This document shows positions 10,346 to 21,740 of a stretch of 64,000 bases of DNA, piece by piece. This DNA comes from Limnoperna fortunei (lineage: Eukaryota > Mollusca > Bivalvia > Mytilida > Modiolidae). The position numbers and the translations under genes were made by a program. The DNA lies in the NCBI GenBank assembly GCA_944474755.1, contig OX104122.1, positions 10,860,641 to 10,924,640 on the forward strand, written 5' to 3'. A model generated the notes under the pieces. It was not told the origin of the DNA and did no database searches. It saw nothing but the letters and a program-made list of their open reading frames with translations. Each line of letters opens with the position of its first letter. Positions within the stretch are counted from its first letter, which is position 1.

Positions 10346-10985
10346 GCTACAATAATGTAGCTCCTTTTTTTTTTTTGATGGACGGAGCTACAAAGAGGTC
10401 CCATTACTCGTAATGGAGCAGCCCGGGATTGATTCACACCCGGGGGTTTTATGCATATTATAAGCAATTGCACTGTTTCCCTGGTTTGCTACATACTTTT
10501 TTTATGTATTTGCAGTTTTACTGATATTTCCACAACACCATATTCGTTAGTTTTATCACTTTATTCGTAATCATGGCATTGTTTGACAAAATATGAATTC
10601 CGGAAGTGCATAATTTCGATAATATCAGAATCGATTTGGTAAAAAATGTAATTCCGGATGATTTCAGCTGTATTCATTTGCATTATGATTATGTCCCCTT
10701 ATTACAAATTTTACCGATACGATTCCGAAATTATACACTCCACAATTTTAATTATGTCAACAATGCCACGATTACGAAAAAGTGTTAAAATTATTTAATT
10801 AGACATTGTAGACATATCAGATGAACGGCGGAGGAAAGAAAACATATTTATTTAATAAAGACAAAGGTTAAATAGCGGAAAATATGTGTAAATCCCAAAA
10901 GTGTTTTTGCTCCATTACGAGTAATGGGACCTCTTTGTAGCTCCGTCCATCAAAATAAAAAAAAAAGGAGCTACATTATTGTAGC
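10346..10985. mobile_element. Nested fold-back element with ~75-bp inverted termini
   Basis: AGCTACAATAATGTAGCTCC at the left and its exact reverse complement at the right open a long terminal repeat. The match continues through a poly-T/poly-A stretch, GATGGACGGAGCTACAAAG, AGGTCCCATTACTCGTAATG and GAGC. AGGTTTGCAT occurs immediately outside both ends (10336-10345 and from about 10987), consistent with a 10-bp target duplication, which fits Mutator-like elements. It interrupts the subterminal repeat region of the surrounding 5.1 kb element, so it arrived later. The ~490 bp core has no supported gene. Confidence 0.75.
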
Positions 10986-12630
10986 TAAGGTTTGCATTGA
11001 TGTTTAGGGTTAGAACATGTTTAACCCTAAACATGTTTAGGTCTTTACTGGTGTTTAGATTGAGAACATGTTTAACCCTAAACATGTTCTACTTGCAATT
11101 CCTGGGTTTTTCCTCCTGTATAGTCATTCCCTGCTTCTATGTCAAACTTGTTTTTTTTTTAATTTAAAGACTGTTCAGCATTTAAGGACCCTAATGTAAT
11201 ATTTGGAGAATTTACTATTACTCTTCATACAGATCCATACTGGCTAAAATGTCAAAAAATGCAACACAAAAATTAAATTGAGTCTAATATTTTTATTTTT
11301 AAGTGTACATGTATAAGTTAACTACAGTTGTTTTCAAGCATATTAATTTCTGCAATAGAACTAATCTATTAAAATTAAACAAAAGATCAAAAAAGAATTT
11401 ATTCTATAAAAGAATGTATCAAAAACACTATGTATATATGCAATCATATATGCATTTTGGAGAATCAAACGTTGGTTACAATGTCTTATTCATGCATGTT
11501 TCCACAAATGACAAGTTTAACTGTATAATTAAACAATACTTTCAAGACAAATGATAAAAATTGAAAATCCAGACTTTGTTGGTGAACATATCAACAAGAA
11601 AGTAAAACTGTCTAATTTATCTAATTCAAACAGAATCTTGAAATGTTAACCTCTATCTCATACACATCTGATTTATTTACACATTAAAGGCTATTACAGT
11701 AAAAAGATCTGGCCCTGGTGAGATTACCAATAACTAAATAAATTCCAAGGTGGAGCCCAATAACAAAACCAAGACCGGAGTTGCTTTTTACCAGGCAAGC
11801 TCTTTACAATGAACATGGCAATATAACAATAAAGGTGAAGAAATATTTGTACAGTTAACAAATCTTTGCACACACTTTAAAATGGGTAAAACATAACTCA
11901 TTAACACCCATTACAATATAAAAAGTGAGATTCACACATCGTATCAAAAAGTTCATACTTGTGAAAATGTTACAGCAAGTATCAACCATACAGTAATAAA
12001 ATATATTCATTAAGTAATAAATAATATTATTAGGTAAATGAAATTTTTTTCAGAAATTTGATTTGTGTAAACCCCATCACATGACATGCCGTAATTTGAG
12101 AGGTTAATTCTTTAAAAACGCCCAATAGAAAAGTGATTTTACAAAATTAAATTTAAAGAAAATGATATAAAAAAGTGATATTGCAAATTAAATTTTAAAA
12201 AATGATATTGCAGTTATTTTTAAATTTCTTTAAATAATAAGAAATTCTCCTTTCGCAAATTTTTAACAGCCATTCAGAATTCATTTGTATCTATTTCCAG
12301 TTTTGATCTTCTGTCAGTTTAAAATAAAGGAGTGTTTTAAAAATTCAAAAAGTTCAATTTGTTGAATTGGTTTATTTTTATATTTTAAATCAAGTTTTCA
12401 TATTTTTAGCTGATTTTGTAATGAAATGTGAAATTTTGGTTCATAAGACAACAACCTATCAAAACAATAGTATCAAAAGAAACATTTAACTAAATTTCTT
12501 TACAATATATACAGATAAAACATTTAACTAAATTTCTTTACAATATATTCAGATAAAAACTTGCAATTAATAATACATGTATAATAACTGTAGCATTTAT
12601 ATATGGTCTATACAAAAAATATCAACCTAA

Positions 12631-12636
12631 TTTATT
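12631..12636 (-). terminator. Polyadenylation signal AATAAA
   Basis: AATAAA on the minus strand, 23 nt downstream of the TAA that ends the three-exon structure. It supports a transcript end here. Confidence 0.4.
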
Positions 12637-12658
12637 GTCAAAACTTGTATGTTGTACA

Positions 12659-14586
12659 TTACTCAAGTTCAGCACCATTATTGTCCTCCTCACTTCTGTC
12701 CGATTGTTTTGTTTTAAACTTTATCAAGTTAGCAACTCTATGGAAATGTGAACACTCTTTCAGTAGTGCGATTTGTAGAACCCTAATAGCTTGCAGAACT
12801 TTGGACAAGAGAGATCCATAAAGAAGAATAGTATAAGAACTTCTTAGTCTTTTTTATGTGTTTTATATCAATTCAATACACATAAATGGTGTTAATTTTT
12901 GAGTCAGTTTCTTACAATCACAAGACAAGTTGTCATCGTCTTCACAGTGCTTGGGTTATATTAGTTGCCTAAAAAAGAATAAAAATATTTAAAACATACA
13001 AAATAAGGCAGATACATAAAAAACTAACAACAAAATGGAAGCAAACTTTTATCAGCAACTTTGTTTTTATCCTCGAGCAAAATATTAAAGATAATTACAG
13101 AAAAAAAGAATACAAACAATTTTACTCCATTTTCAAGGCATGTACCTTGTATTGAAGTAATTTACCAAAAATCAACTGAATCTAACAAATTGAGAGGTAT
13201 TTTAAGTATTAGGACATCAGTGTGTGTACAGACTGACTGACAAATAGACAGACTAACACTTTTTTCCAAACTGACAAAAAAATATAAATTTTTTCATATA
13301 CTGATCATTTGGAAAAAGAATTTAACATAAGGAGGGAGACTAAAGAAGGGAAATATTGTTACAAATGAAAACAAAAAAGAACCATTCTTACTTGCAATTC
13401 TGTAATAATGGAAAATCTTTTTTCTTGTCTTCATTTCTTGCTTCATCAGTCTTAAAATCTCTTCATGCTCATCCCCCCAATTCTTTGTCCTCAGCCTGTG
13501 AAAAATATATGAAATCTAATATGAGTACGGTTTAAACACTAAAAACTGGTTTTCATTTTTTATCAACGTTCCAATAATCAACCCATACCTTGTTTTACTA
13601 TTTAAGAAATGCAAATGTATATCATTAAAATAGCCAGTAAAAATAATAGGCTTAAAAAACAAAATGTAATATAGATAAAATCAATTCTATCTATGTCATG
13701 AATTTATGTCAGAATGTATTGTGAAAGGAAGCTACACTCATTCTCAAATAAAACATGACATACATTTTGACATTTTAACATTTTTTCTTCAAGGCAATGA
13801 CTTAATGTATTTGAGCAAATGCTGTTGTGTGTGTAAAATAAGCAAAATCATGCAGAATTGTACAATTTTACAGTAATGCACATAAAACATCTGCCGATCC
13901 CGAATATAGCTGAAAGACGATCAACCATGCTCATGCGGTTGTTATGTGCAGTGAATTTTTAAATACGGTGCATGTTCTTGTCGTACATACATATTGCATG
14001 CTTTATTGTGTTAAATGGTCTATAAATGCTTTCATTTCGTGTACTCAGGAACATAGCTATACTAGTCCTAGTATAATGCTTTTTTAAAGTGTGCTCGACG
14101 CTAAACTTATGGCTATTTTATAGTATTTTCCTCTGATCTTTATGTGCGTGATTATCGATGCATTTTCTCGTCATCTCATCTTAGGGCTCTCACCCTTCAA
14201 TAAGATACGAAATGCTTTCATTTCGTGTACTCAGGAACATAGATATACTATTACTAGTCCTGTACTGTAAGCCCATAAATAGCCGGGGCACATGATGTTA
14301 ATAGCTTTATTGTGTTAAATGGTCTAATGCTTTCATTTCGTGTACTCAGGAACATAGCTATACTATAATCCTATAGTATAGGTGTACTGTAAGCCCATAA
14401 ATAGCCGGGGCACATGATGTTACTTTCAATGACATTCAGATTCGTACAGCATTTATTTGATAATACAAACCTTCTAAGGCAGAAATCTATGAAGTACTGA
14501 AGGAATTCTCTGCATAAAGATGGGTTATTTCCGGCGCTGAAGTTTCATCATTTTGTCTGTAATTCGTTCAACAACTCAACGTCCAT
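12659..14586 (-). pseudogene. Three-exon gene-like structure of unknown function with two in-frame TGA codons
   Basis: I do not recognise the product. Three exons fit together on the minus strand. Exon 1 (14586-14471) starts at an ATG in an ideal context (GCCGCCAAAATGG). Exon 2 (13495-13392) follows acceptor TTTTCACAG and ends at donor GTAAG. Exon 3 (12798-12659) follows CTCTCTTGTCCAAAG and ends in TAA. Exon 1 ends at donor GTTTGT with two spare bases, exon 2 supplies one and leaves one, and exon 3 supplies two, so the phases agree; the total is 360 nt. Codons 13 and 14 are both TGA; the rest is open. Recognisable stretches include NPSLCREFLQYFIDFCLR in exon 1, WGDEHEEILRLMKQEMKTR in exon 2 and a charged tail DRSEEDNNGAELE in exon 3. 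AATAAA lies 23 nt after the stop. The protein looks short, helical and charged. It may be a captured host gene decaying in a transposon, a gene translated some other way, or a wrong model. Confidence 0.45.
14030..14430. repeat. Three partial direct repeats inside the 5.1 kb element
   Basis: GCTTTCATTTCGTGTACTCA, continuing with GGAACATAG, occurs at about 14030, 14211 and 14328. The last two copies also share a longer downstream part with GTAAGCCCATAAATAGCCGG. They fall in the first intron of the gene-like structure. Confidence 0.8.
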
Positions 14587-15589
14587 TTTGGCGGCTACTT
14601 TCAAACAAAGGAAACTAATGCGCCATCTGTCGGGGAGATAACTCGACCCTTTTTCTTGATCGCGAAATTTTTATTTTTTTATACAGGATCGTATAAATAT
14701 AGTTATACTAGTCCATGATTTATATATAATGTAGAAATTAAAATGTTTGGCGTGTTCTGGTTGATACGACTGGGACTAATATAGGCAATCTGATTAAAAT
14801 TAAATCTTTACTGACTAGCTCCCCCTTTTTGTTATTGTCATTGTATGTTTAATTTTAATTAGATTGAGGTTCTTGGATACTTAATATGGACAAAACTTGA
14901 CATATCGCCAGTAGCGGGTTTAAAGGAAAGGGGGCACGTAACGTTGTGAGACAGAGATGGAATGGGGGGAGGGGTCACTACCGGGACCCAACACATCTCT
15001 TCAGGAATGAGATATTTCAAACGTAGATATCTATTCTGCTTATAGAAACAATAAAAGACTTACACACATGAGTAAAGTTAATCAAAGAACGTTTACCTAT
15101 AAATTTACAAGACGGCATATGTGTGTAATTCATTATGTTCTAAACCTAAACGTGTTTAAAAGGAACATCACAAGATGTGTTCTAACCCTAAACATGTACG
15201 AAACTTAAGTGTTCTAACTCTAAACATGTTTAAAATCCTTAATATGTTTAGAGTTAAACGTTTAGGGATAGAACATAATCCTAAACACGTTTAGACTTAA
15301 ACATGTTCTATTGACGTTCCAAGTCTAAACGCCATTTTTACAGTGTATTTGATGAATCCGTTAATGGTAAAAACTAGAAGTCGTAAACACTCATGGTCTT
15401 AACCAATGATCATATGAAGACTTATCCCTGAAAATTGCACTTCCGGTATGGTAAGAAAATAATAAAAATGTCACTTCCGGTTGACAAAAGAAATGAGTCG
15501 CAAAAATGGCCAAAATTTCAAAATTGTCATTGCCTTGTAAATAGGTTTTCGTTGGATCTTCTTTGAAATGGGTGATGGAGGTAAAATAG

Positions 15590-16560
15590 GCCTATGTCCT
15601 CTTCATTTTCACATAGGAGACAGAAATTCTAGCCCCGTCTCACACTATGCCATATAGCTTTGAAAGAGATTTATGCCACCAAAAGGCTTATACTCAGGGT
15701 AGGCCTATATATACTCTTCATTTATAAATACTTACATTACGTCTCTTCATCGATATCCTAGATTTCTATTGGTTACATATGACGTAGAATCATTCTTTGC
15801 ATTTTCAATGAAACCGGTAGCGATCACGGAAGAGCATGCGCTTTCTTGACGACGTCCACAGAAATCAAACAACGCGGAATAATTTAAATCAACAAAAATA
15901 CACTGTGCTCGATTTAAATCAGGACCCGGCATTTTTTAAATGAAATAAAATGTAAATATAAGAATTGAATGCATTCTTTTGAAGTTCCATTGACGTATGA
16001 TAGTATGAAAGCGTTGACTGAAGCACATTTTCATTATGTTGTAGCGCTTCTTTGAAAATGTGCTTGGGTCGACGATTTCATACGTCAATGAAACTTCAAA
16101 ACAATGCATTCAATTTTTAAATAGAAGCGAGAAAGCCTAGTTCTGTCTGACACCATGCCATATGACTTTTAGAAAGGCTATCCCTCCCTTTTCACAATGT
16201 CAGTTTTGGTCGAATTTGAATAGCCTACAACATTTTAATTAACCTAAGGTCACCAATTGGCTGAAACCCGAGGTAGGCTTAAATGTACTCGTCATTTGTA
16301 CTTTCCCACTATGTTATATGACTTTCAAAAAGCCTACCACACCTTACCATTATGGCAACTTTGACTGACTTTGACCTCATTGGACATTTGTTCCAAAGAT
16401 GACTATACTGTAGGTCATCAATCTTCTTTTACCCCGTGGAGGCTTACATGTACTTTTCATTAATGCATTGAAGCGAGAAATCCTTGTCAAGGCGATTAGA
16501 CCTTTAAAGAGCCTAACCCTCCCCAATTTTCGTATAGTGTTAATATTGACTGTCAAACAT
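15590..16560. repeat. Degenerate ~160-bp tandem repeat interrupted by insertions
   Basis: Landmarks such as ACTATGCCATATAGCTTTGA (15645), ACCATGCCATATGACTTTTA (16151) and ACTATGTTATATGACTTTCA (16307), each followed by AGGCTTA...GTACTC-TTCATT, mark at least three diverged units. The first unit is split by about 390 bp that includes the hairpin element at 15963-16118. Confidence 0.65.
15963..16118. mobile_element. Hairpin MITE (~155 bp)
   Basis: Arms of about 70 bp: AATTGAATGCATTCTTTTGA followed by AGTTCCATTGACGTATGA at the left, and the reverse complement with few mismatches at the right. The arms extend inward through CAAGCACATTTTC. Almost the whole element folds on itself. No coding capacity. 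Confidence 0.8.
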
Positions 16561-16564
16561 TGCC

Positions 16565-16690
16565 ACTTTCAACAATTTTTTTAGCTATATCATAGCGTCC
16601 AGTTTTTATTGGGGATAAGATCGGAGTACCAGGAGAAAACCAGGAGTAGCAGGTTATAAACCGAGGAATCAAGGATATAAGCAGAGGTCG
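16565..16690 (-). mobile_element. SINE-A fragment (3' part)
   Basis: Contains AGCTATATCATAGCGTCCAG, TTTTTATTGGGG and GGAGTACC-AGGAGAAAACC, the distal part of SINE-A in reverse orientation. The tRNA head is missing. Confidence 0.7.
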
Positions 16691-17029
16691 CAATGAGTTT
16701 TTTTGTTAATCTATTCATCGATAAATACACGGACTGTATCTATAGTTGAGTGTCCAGGATATACTTTTTAAAAATAATTGTTTTAAATTTTGCTTGCAAA
16801 TTCCAACTGACACACCTAGGGAAGACAATAAATAACACAAATCCATAGATGGGACAAGGACTTGCGACCCAGAACTAAAAGTAAAGAAACCACAAACACC
16901 TATAAAGCTAGAAAAGTTCTTGCATTATTTAAACACATCTTCCGTGTTTTCTTGTAGTCATATATAAGGGTAATCAATTTCGAAATCTATTCAATATGAA
17001 GTATGGTGGAGATCACTCGTGTGACACGT

Positions 17030-17365
17030 GCCTGGTATTCATCGTCATGGTTACGAAATTGTTTAGGGCAAATATGATTGTTAAATACGCCTATTACTGG
17101 CTAGTAGTATATGATACCCATCCACTTTATTCATCTAACCAACTCACATAACACAGTAATGGAAGCGGGAGGTTTGGTGCCGTAAAACCTAATTTAACCC
17201 ACCATATCTTTAGAAATACATGTACCTGTATCAAGTCAGGACCATTGTTGTAGTTACTATATTTTTGGTTGTTGGTTCTGGAGTTTGCTGGTTTTTCTGA
17301 CTTTGATTTGTGGATTGTCTTTTTTGACAGTTTCCCTGTTGTTGGTATTTTGTTATTACCTTACT
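17030..17365 (+). repeat. Dispersed repeat R2, uninterrupted copy
   Basis: Shares a long colinear similarity with 56190-56460 plus 58033-58080, including GCGGGAGGTTTGG, CCACCAT, AAGTCAGGACCATTG, GTTACTATATTTTTGGTTGT and GTGGATTGTCTTTT. Here the sequence runs straight through TTTTTTGACAGTTTCC, while the other copy is split at that point by a 1.57 kb insertion. The family is unknown to me; no coding frame supported. Confidence 0.8.
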
Positions 17366-18919
17366 TTATAATAATGTTCATGGTTTTTAGGTCTTTCATA
17401 AAGTAAGCATTTCTTGCATCAACAATCAAAGTTTGAGAAACAATTGCAATATATTTATCGCCATCGAAATGTCTGATAAAAAGTATACTATTACAATATA
17501 ATAAGCTCCATTTTCCGGATACCGTAAAACATGACAAAAACCATATTTTAGAACTACTTGGAGCTATTATTTTATTCACAAAATGTCACAAATTTTAGCC
17601 GAATACATTTCAACTGGGAAGTTTTCTTATATTATTATAATAAAATGATGTCCCCACAAAGTTAGTTATATCATATAAAAAATGGCAAGAAGTGTGGTAA
17701 AAGAAGAATAAACTTATGTCCGCGCTCTTTGTATTCAGACACTTATATCATGTTTAGTGTTTTATACGCAAAGTTACAACTATTTTTCAAACAATTATAA
17801 CCGTAAGCATAGAACCAGCATTCTGATCAGGAAGATTTTATGCGGCATTTTGTTTATCGCAAAATGAAAACATAACTGAAAAAAAATTTGTTAGTGATGA
17901 TGAGGCAATTGATATATAATAGGATTTTGTTTGCGTAGCGTTCAGCAATTGTTCATCTCTATCATGGCGTCAAAGCCAAAGTACCGGTAAAATTAACCGG
18001 AAAACTTCGATCATCGCCGCAATTTCGGTTGGAGTCGAGTGCGACCTGATACGTTAAGCCGTGATAAAAGCTCTATGTAAACAAAATGTCCGATATTTCT
18101 TTTATGAGTAACTTACCTACTGTCCAGATAAACTGGATGATAAATACATATATATAGCTGTTTGTTTCTTACTTTATCGGTAATTTACCTACAATGTACT
18201 GAACCGATCGGAAAACTTCGGGTAATATGTACGATCGGAAAGTAATCTCGAAATTAAGTTTATAGATTCGGATCAAATATCGTTCCAAATGTGGTACGGT
18301 TAGCCTTTTTACATTTCGACATAACTCTACTGCAAGAAAATGAATTACCCTTTCACTATTCAGCTATATAGATAGTATTTTAGCACAACTAAAAATCAGA
18401 TTAGAAATTGGATTTTTTAAAACTTAAATTTGCAAACACTGCAAAAAAATCCTTCCCGACTCTTTTTTTTTGACGATGAAGTTATATTTTTACAATGTGA
18501 CGTCATCAGTAACAGTCATGAACGAACCAATCAAATGAATGAACCGAAACATCACAAACGCAATAATGACGCGATCGATTCATTGATTCTATTATGGCGT
18601 CCTTCATACGCTTTGAGAACACACTAGGGTTCTAATAAAGGCAGAGCATGGTGTGACGTCACAATTAGAATTCCGACGTCATATACGCTCAAACAGAAAA
18701 ATTCCAAACTGGAACAATGCAATTTTGTTAAGATTTCTCATTGTTTTTCGCGTAAAGGGTACGTATATTCAATAAATATATGTTTATGTCAGTATATTTG
18801 TTTGAAAATACTAATTGAAGAGATATCATATTAGTTAAATAAAATATTTATCACCATTGAAAGCGTCCTCTTAGAGTTGCTTCGAAATTTAAAAACATTT
18901 GTTTGAGATATAGAATCAA
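17366..18919. other. No gene recognised
   Basis: AT-rich, with scattered short repeats and two CGTCA-containing patches near 18500 and 18680. Frames of 60-72 codons here carry no recognisable motif. Confidence 0.5.
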
Positions 18920-19660
18920 AATAGATTTTGCAATTGGGCTCTATGCGAATTAGAACATGGTCTGATCATAAATGTCTTTTCTTTTTTATATCGCCATCGC
19001 TCGGTATAAAATATTGACAATTATTATACTTTCTGTAACAATGTCCTTTTAGAAATATTTTACTATTTTGACATATTTCTAAAGGAATTGTGCTCCGTGC
19101 ACTATGCCTTCATAGTTTTTCCACCTGTCTAAGAAAACTATTGATTTGGACGTCAATCAATTGTAATTCACGCGAATAGGCGGGGTTAACTTAATTGTAA
19201 TCTTGTAATCAATGATTGATCACTGCAGCGCTTTAAATGAGGTATTTTTTATCCTAGTCAACGGTAGAAGCTTATCAACGTATAACGTCTGCAAAAAAAA
19301 AAAACAAAAACAAAACAAAAACAAAGCGGCGGTGAAAGCCTGAAAATGTCCAGGTTTGGGAAGGACGATCCCAATAAATTTCTTAAGGAATACTTTACAT
19401 CACAACGTGGCGAGGTATCATTTAATGTTCCATTTAATATGCCATATTTTTCTTCTTGTTATCATTTTCAAAGTCAAGACAGTCAGTATAATAATTATAG
19501 TAATGTTGTGTTTAGCATACCAAAATAGTTCGGGTCGTGCACTATGTCTTCAACCCTGGCCACTATTTTGGCATAGTGAATGCTAAACACAACATTATTA
19601 TACAAATATAAGGTCGGACCATGTTCTAATTCGCATAGAGCCCGCTCGCAATAATCTATT
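18920..19660. mobile_element. Inverted-repeat element (~740 bp) with an inner hairpin
   Basis: GGGCTCTATGCGAATTAGAA followed by CATGGTC at 18936-18962 is matched in reverse complement at about 19612-19642; similarity extends outward through AATAGATT, giving termini of about 45 bp. Inside, 19495-19530 and 19561-19600 form a second inverted pair around TGTTGTGTTTAGCAT. It is probably a non-autonomous DNA transposon. Confidence 0.7.
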
Positions 19661-19819
19661 TCTTAATAATGACCGACAATAGTTACAAAATGGAGGACTT
19701 ACACCACCATTAAAGGAAATTGCCGTGAGATTTCCGATTGCTACTGACCCGATAAATTCGGTGATAAATGCCAGTACGTTACTGATTTTATCGGTAAATT
19801 AACTATTGACCAATAAATT

Positions 19820-20084
19820 ATGTTTAATTGTTTGTTTGTTTGTTTAATGCCACCTTCAGTATTTTTTCAGCTATATCGTGGCGTCCAGTTTTTATTGGGG
19901 GAGGAAGCCGGAGTACCCGGAGAAAACCAACGACCTGCGGTAGGAAAACTGGCAATCCTTGTCAATTAAGATTGGAGTCGAGTACACCCTGCCTGCAGTG
20001 AGAATCGAACAAGCAATCTCAGTGCTGACAGACCACGTGATCAATAATAGACGAACTACCTTGACCACTCGGCCACCGAGGCCC
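19820..20084 (-). mobile_element. SINE-A, full-length with 10-bp target duplication
   Basis: Reverse-oriented full copy: tail (TTTG)n then the body, and the tRNA-like head ending in CGGCCACCGAGGCCCC. The B box reads GAATCGAACAAG (reverse), slightly decayed. CCAATAAATT flanks both sides (19810-19819 and 20085-20094), the expected duplication from LINE-driven insertion. Confidence 0.85.
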
Positions 20085-20339
20085 CCAATAAATTCTGTAA
20101 TAAATGCTAGTACGTTATTACTGACTTTATCATCGGTAACTTAGATTAGTTCACATGCATGTCGCTGTGATATTCGTCAATTAGATGTACGTAAAATGGA
20201 GGAATCAACAATAACCTAGGCAGGTGAATCAATATGCACACCAAATATTTAAAACTTTTCTAATACGTCACCTACTTAAATGTATATCGACCTTTTTGGG
20301 GTCACTTGTGAGTTAAATTACAAGTTTCATTTGTCAATA

Positions 20340-21740
20340 AGTGATATGCGGAATGTGTGACCCACCATTAATCAGGAATGGTGGTGCCAATGATATGTGG
20401 GAATGGGCCCCACCATTAATTCAGGGCTGGTGGTGTCAATAACTGATATATGGAAAGGGCACCCACTATTAATCAGGGCTGGTGGTGCCAATGATATGTA
20501 GGAATGGGCCCCACCATTAATCTAGGCCAGTGGTGTCAATAACTGATATATGGAAAGGGGACCCACTATTACTCAGGGCAGGTGGTGTCAATGATATGTG
20601 GGAATGGGCCCCATCATTAATCTAGGCCAGTGGTGTCAATAAGTGATATATGGAAAGAGGACCCACTATTACTCAGGGCAGGTGGTGTCAATGATATGTG
20701 GGAATGGGCCCCACCATTTATCTAGGCCAGTGGTGTCAATGAGTGATATTTGGAAAGGGGTCCCACTGTTATTCAGGGCTGGTGGTGCCAATGATATTTG
20801 GAAATGGGCCCCACCATTAATCCAGGACAGTGGTGTCAATAAGTGATATATGGAAAGGGGACCCACTATTACTCAGGGCTGGTGGTGCCAGTGATATGTG
20901 GGAATGGGACCCACCATTAATCCAGGACAGTGGTGTCAATAAGTGATATATGGAAAGGAGACCCACTATTACTCAGGTCTGGGGGTGCCAATGATATGTG
21001 GGAATGGGCCCCACCATTAATCCAGAACAGTGGTGTCAATAAGTGATATATGGAAAAGGTACCCACTATTACTCAGGGCTGGTGGTGCCAGTGATATGTG
21101 GGAATGGCCCCCACTATTAATCTAGGCTTGTGTTGTCAATAAGTGATATATGGAAAGGGGACCCACCATTAATCTAGGCTGGTGGCGTCAATGATATGTG
21201 GGATTGGCCCCCACCATTAATCTAGGCCAGTGGTGTCAATGAGTGATATATGGAAAGGGGACCCACCATTACCCAGGGATGGTGGTTCCAGTGATATCTG
21301 GGATTGGGCCCCACCATTAATCTAGGCCAGTGGTGTCAATTAGTGATATATGGAAAGGGTTCCCACTATTACTCAGGGCTGGTGGTGTCAATGATATATG
21401 GGAAGGGGCCCCACCATTAATCCAGGACAGTGGTGTCAATAAGTGATATATGGAAAGGGGACCCACTATTACCCAGGGCTGGTGGTGCCAATGATATGTA
21501 GGAATGGGCCCCACCATTAATCTAGGCATATGGTGTTAATAAGTGATATATGGAAAGGGTACCCACTATTACTCAGGGTTGGTGATGGAAAGGCGTAACC
21601 ACCATTAATCGGGCTAGCCCACCATGAAACTAGACTGGTAGTGGAAAGGCGGACCCATCTTTAATTAGGCTGGTGATAGAAGGGGGACCAGCAATTAAGC
21701 AACACGAATGGTGGAAAGGGGACCCATTATTACATGTAAG
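20340..21740. repeat. Satellite array, exact 100-bp dimeric unit
   Basis: The block GGTGGTG(C/T)CA falls at 20481, 20581, 20681 and so on to 21481, every 100 bases without a single net insertion or deletion. Each unit is two diverged ~50-bp halves: one with GTGATATATGGAAAGGGGAC and ACTCAGGGCT, the other with GATATGTGGGAATGGGCCCC and ATCTAGGCCA. About 12 units, then decayed copies from 21590 to 21740. Frames read through it on both strands are repeat artefacts. Confidence 0.95.

Larger units (their letters stand above)
10246..15345. mobile_element. 5.1 kb DNA transposon-like element with CACTG...CAGTG termini
   Basis: Left end CACTGTAAAAAATG and right end CATTTTTACAGTG are inverted, followed inward by GTTTAGA on both sides, so terminal repeats are about 25 bp with small gaps. 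TA flanks both ends, a possible 2-bp target duplication. Both subterminal zones (10256-10345 with 10985-11095, and 15130-15330) are packed with copies of AACATGTTTA / CCTAAAC motifs in both orientations, the arrangement typical of transposase binding sites in CACTA/EnSpm-like elements. I find no transposase. The interior instead carries a nested fold-back and a spliced gene-like structure on the minus strand. CMC-type (CACTA/Chapaev) is my best guess; a TA-targeting superfamily is the alternative. Confidence 0.65.

Noticed and set aside
14561..14584. A 24-base GT...AG intron that would remove part of exon 1 before the TGA pair
   Set aside because: Far below the minimal size for spliceosomal introns in animals.
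20643..21529. 65-70 codon frames on both strands
   Set aside because: They run through the 100-bp satellite; occurrence on both strands and the non-triplet period argue against coding.
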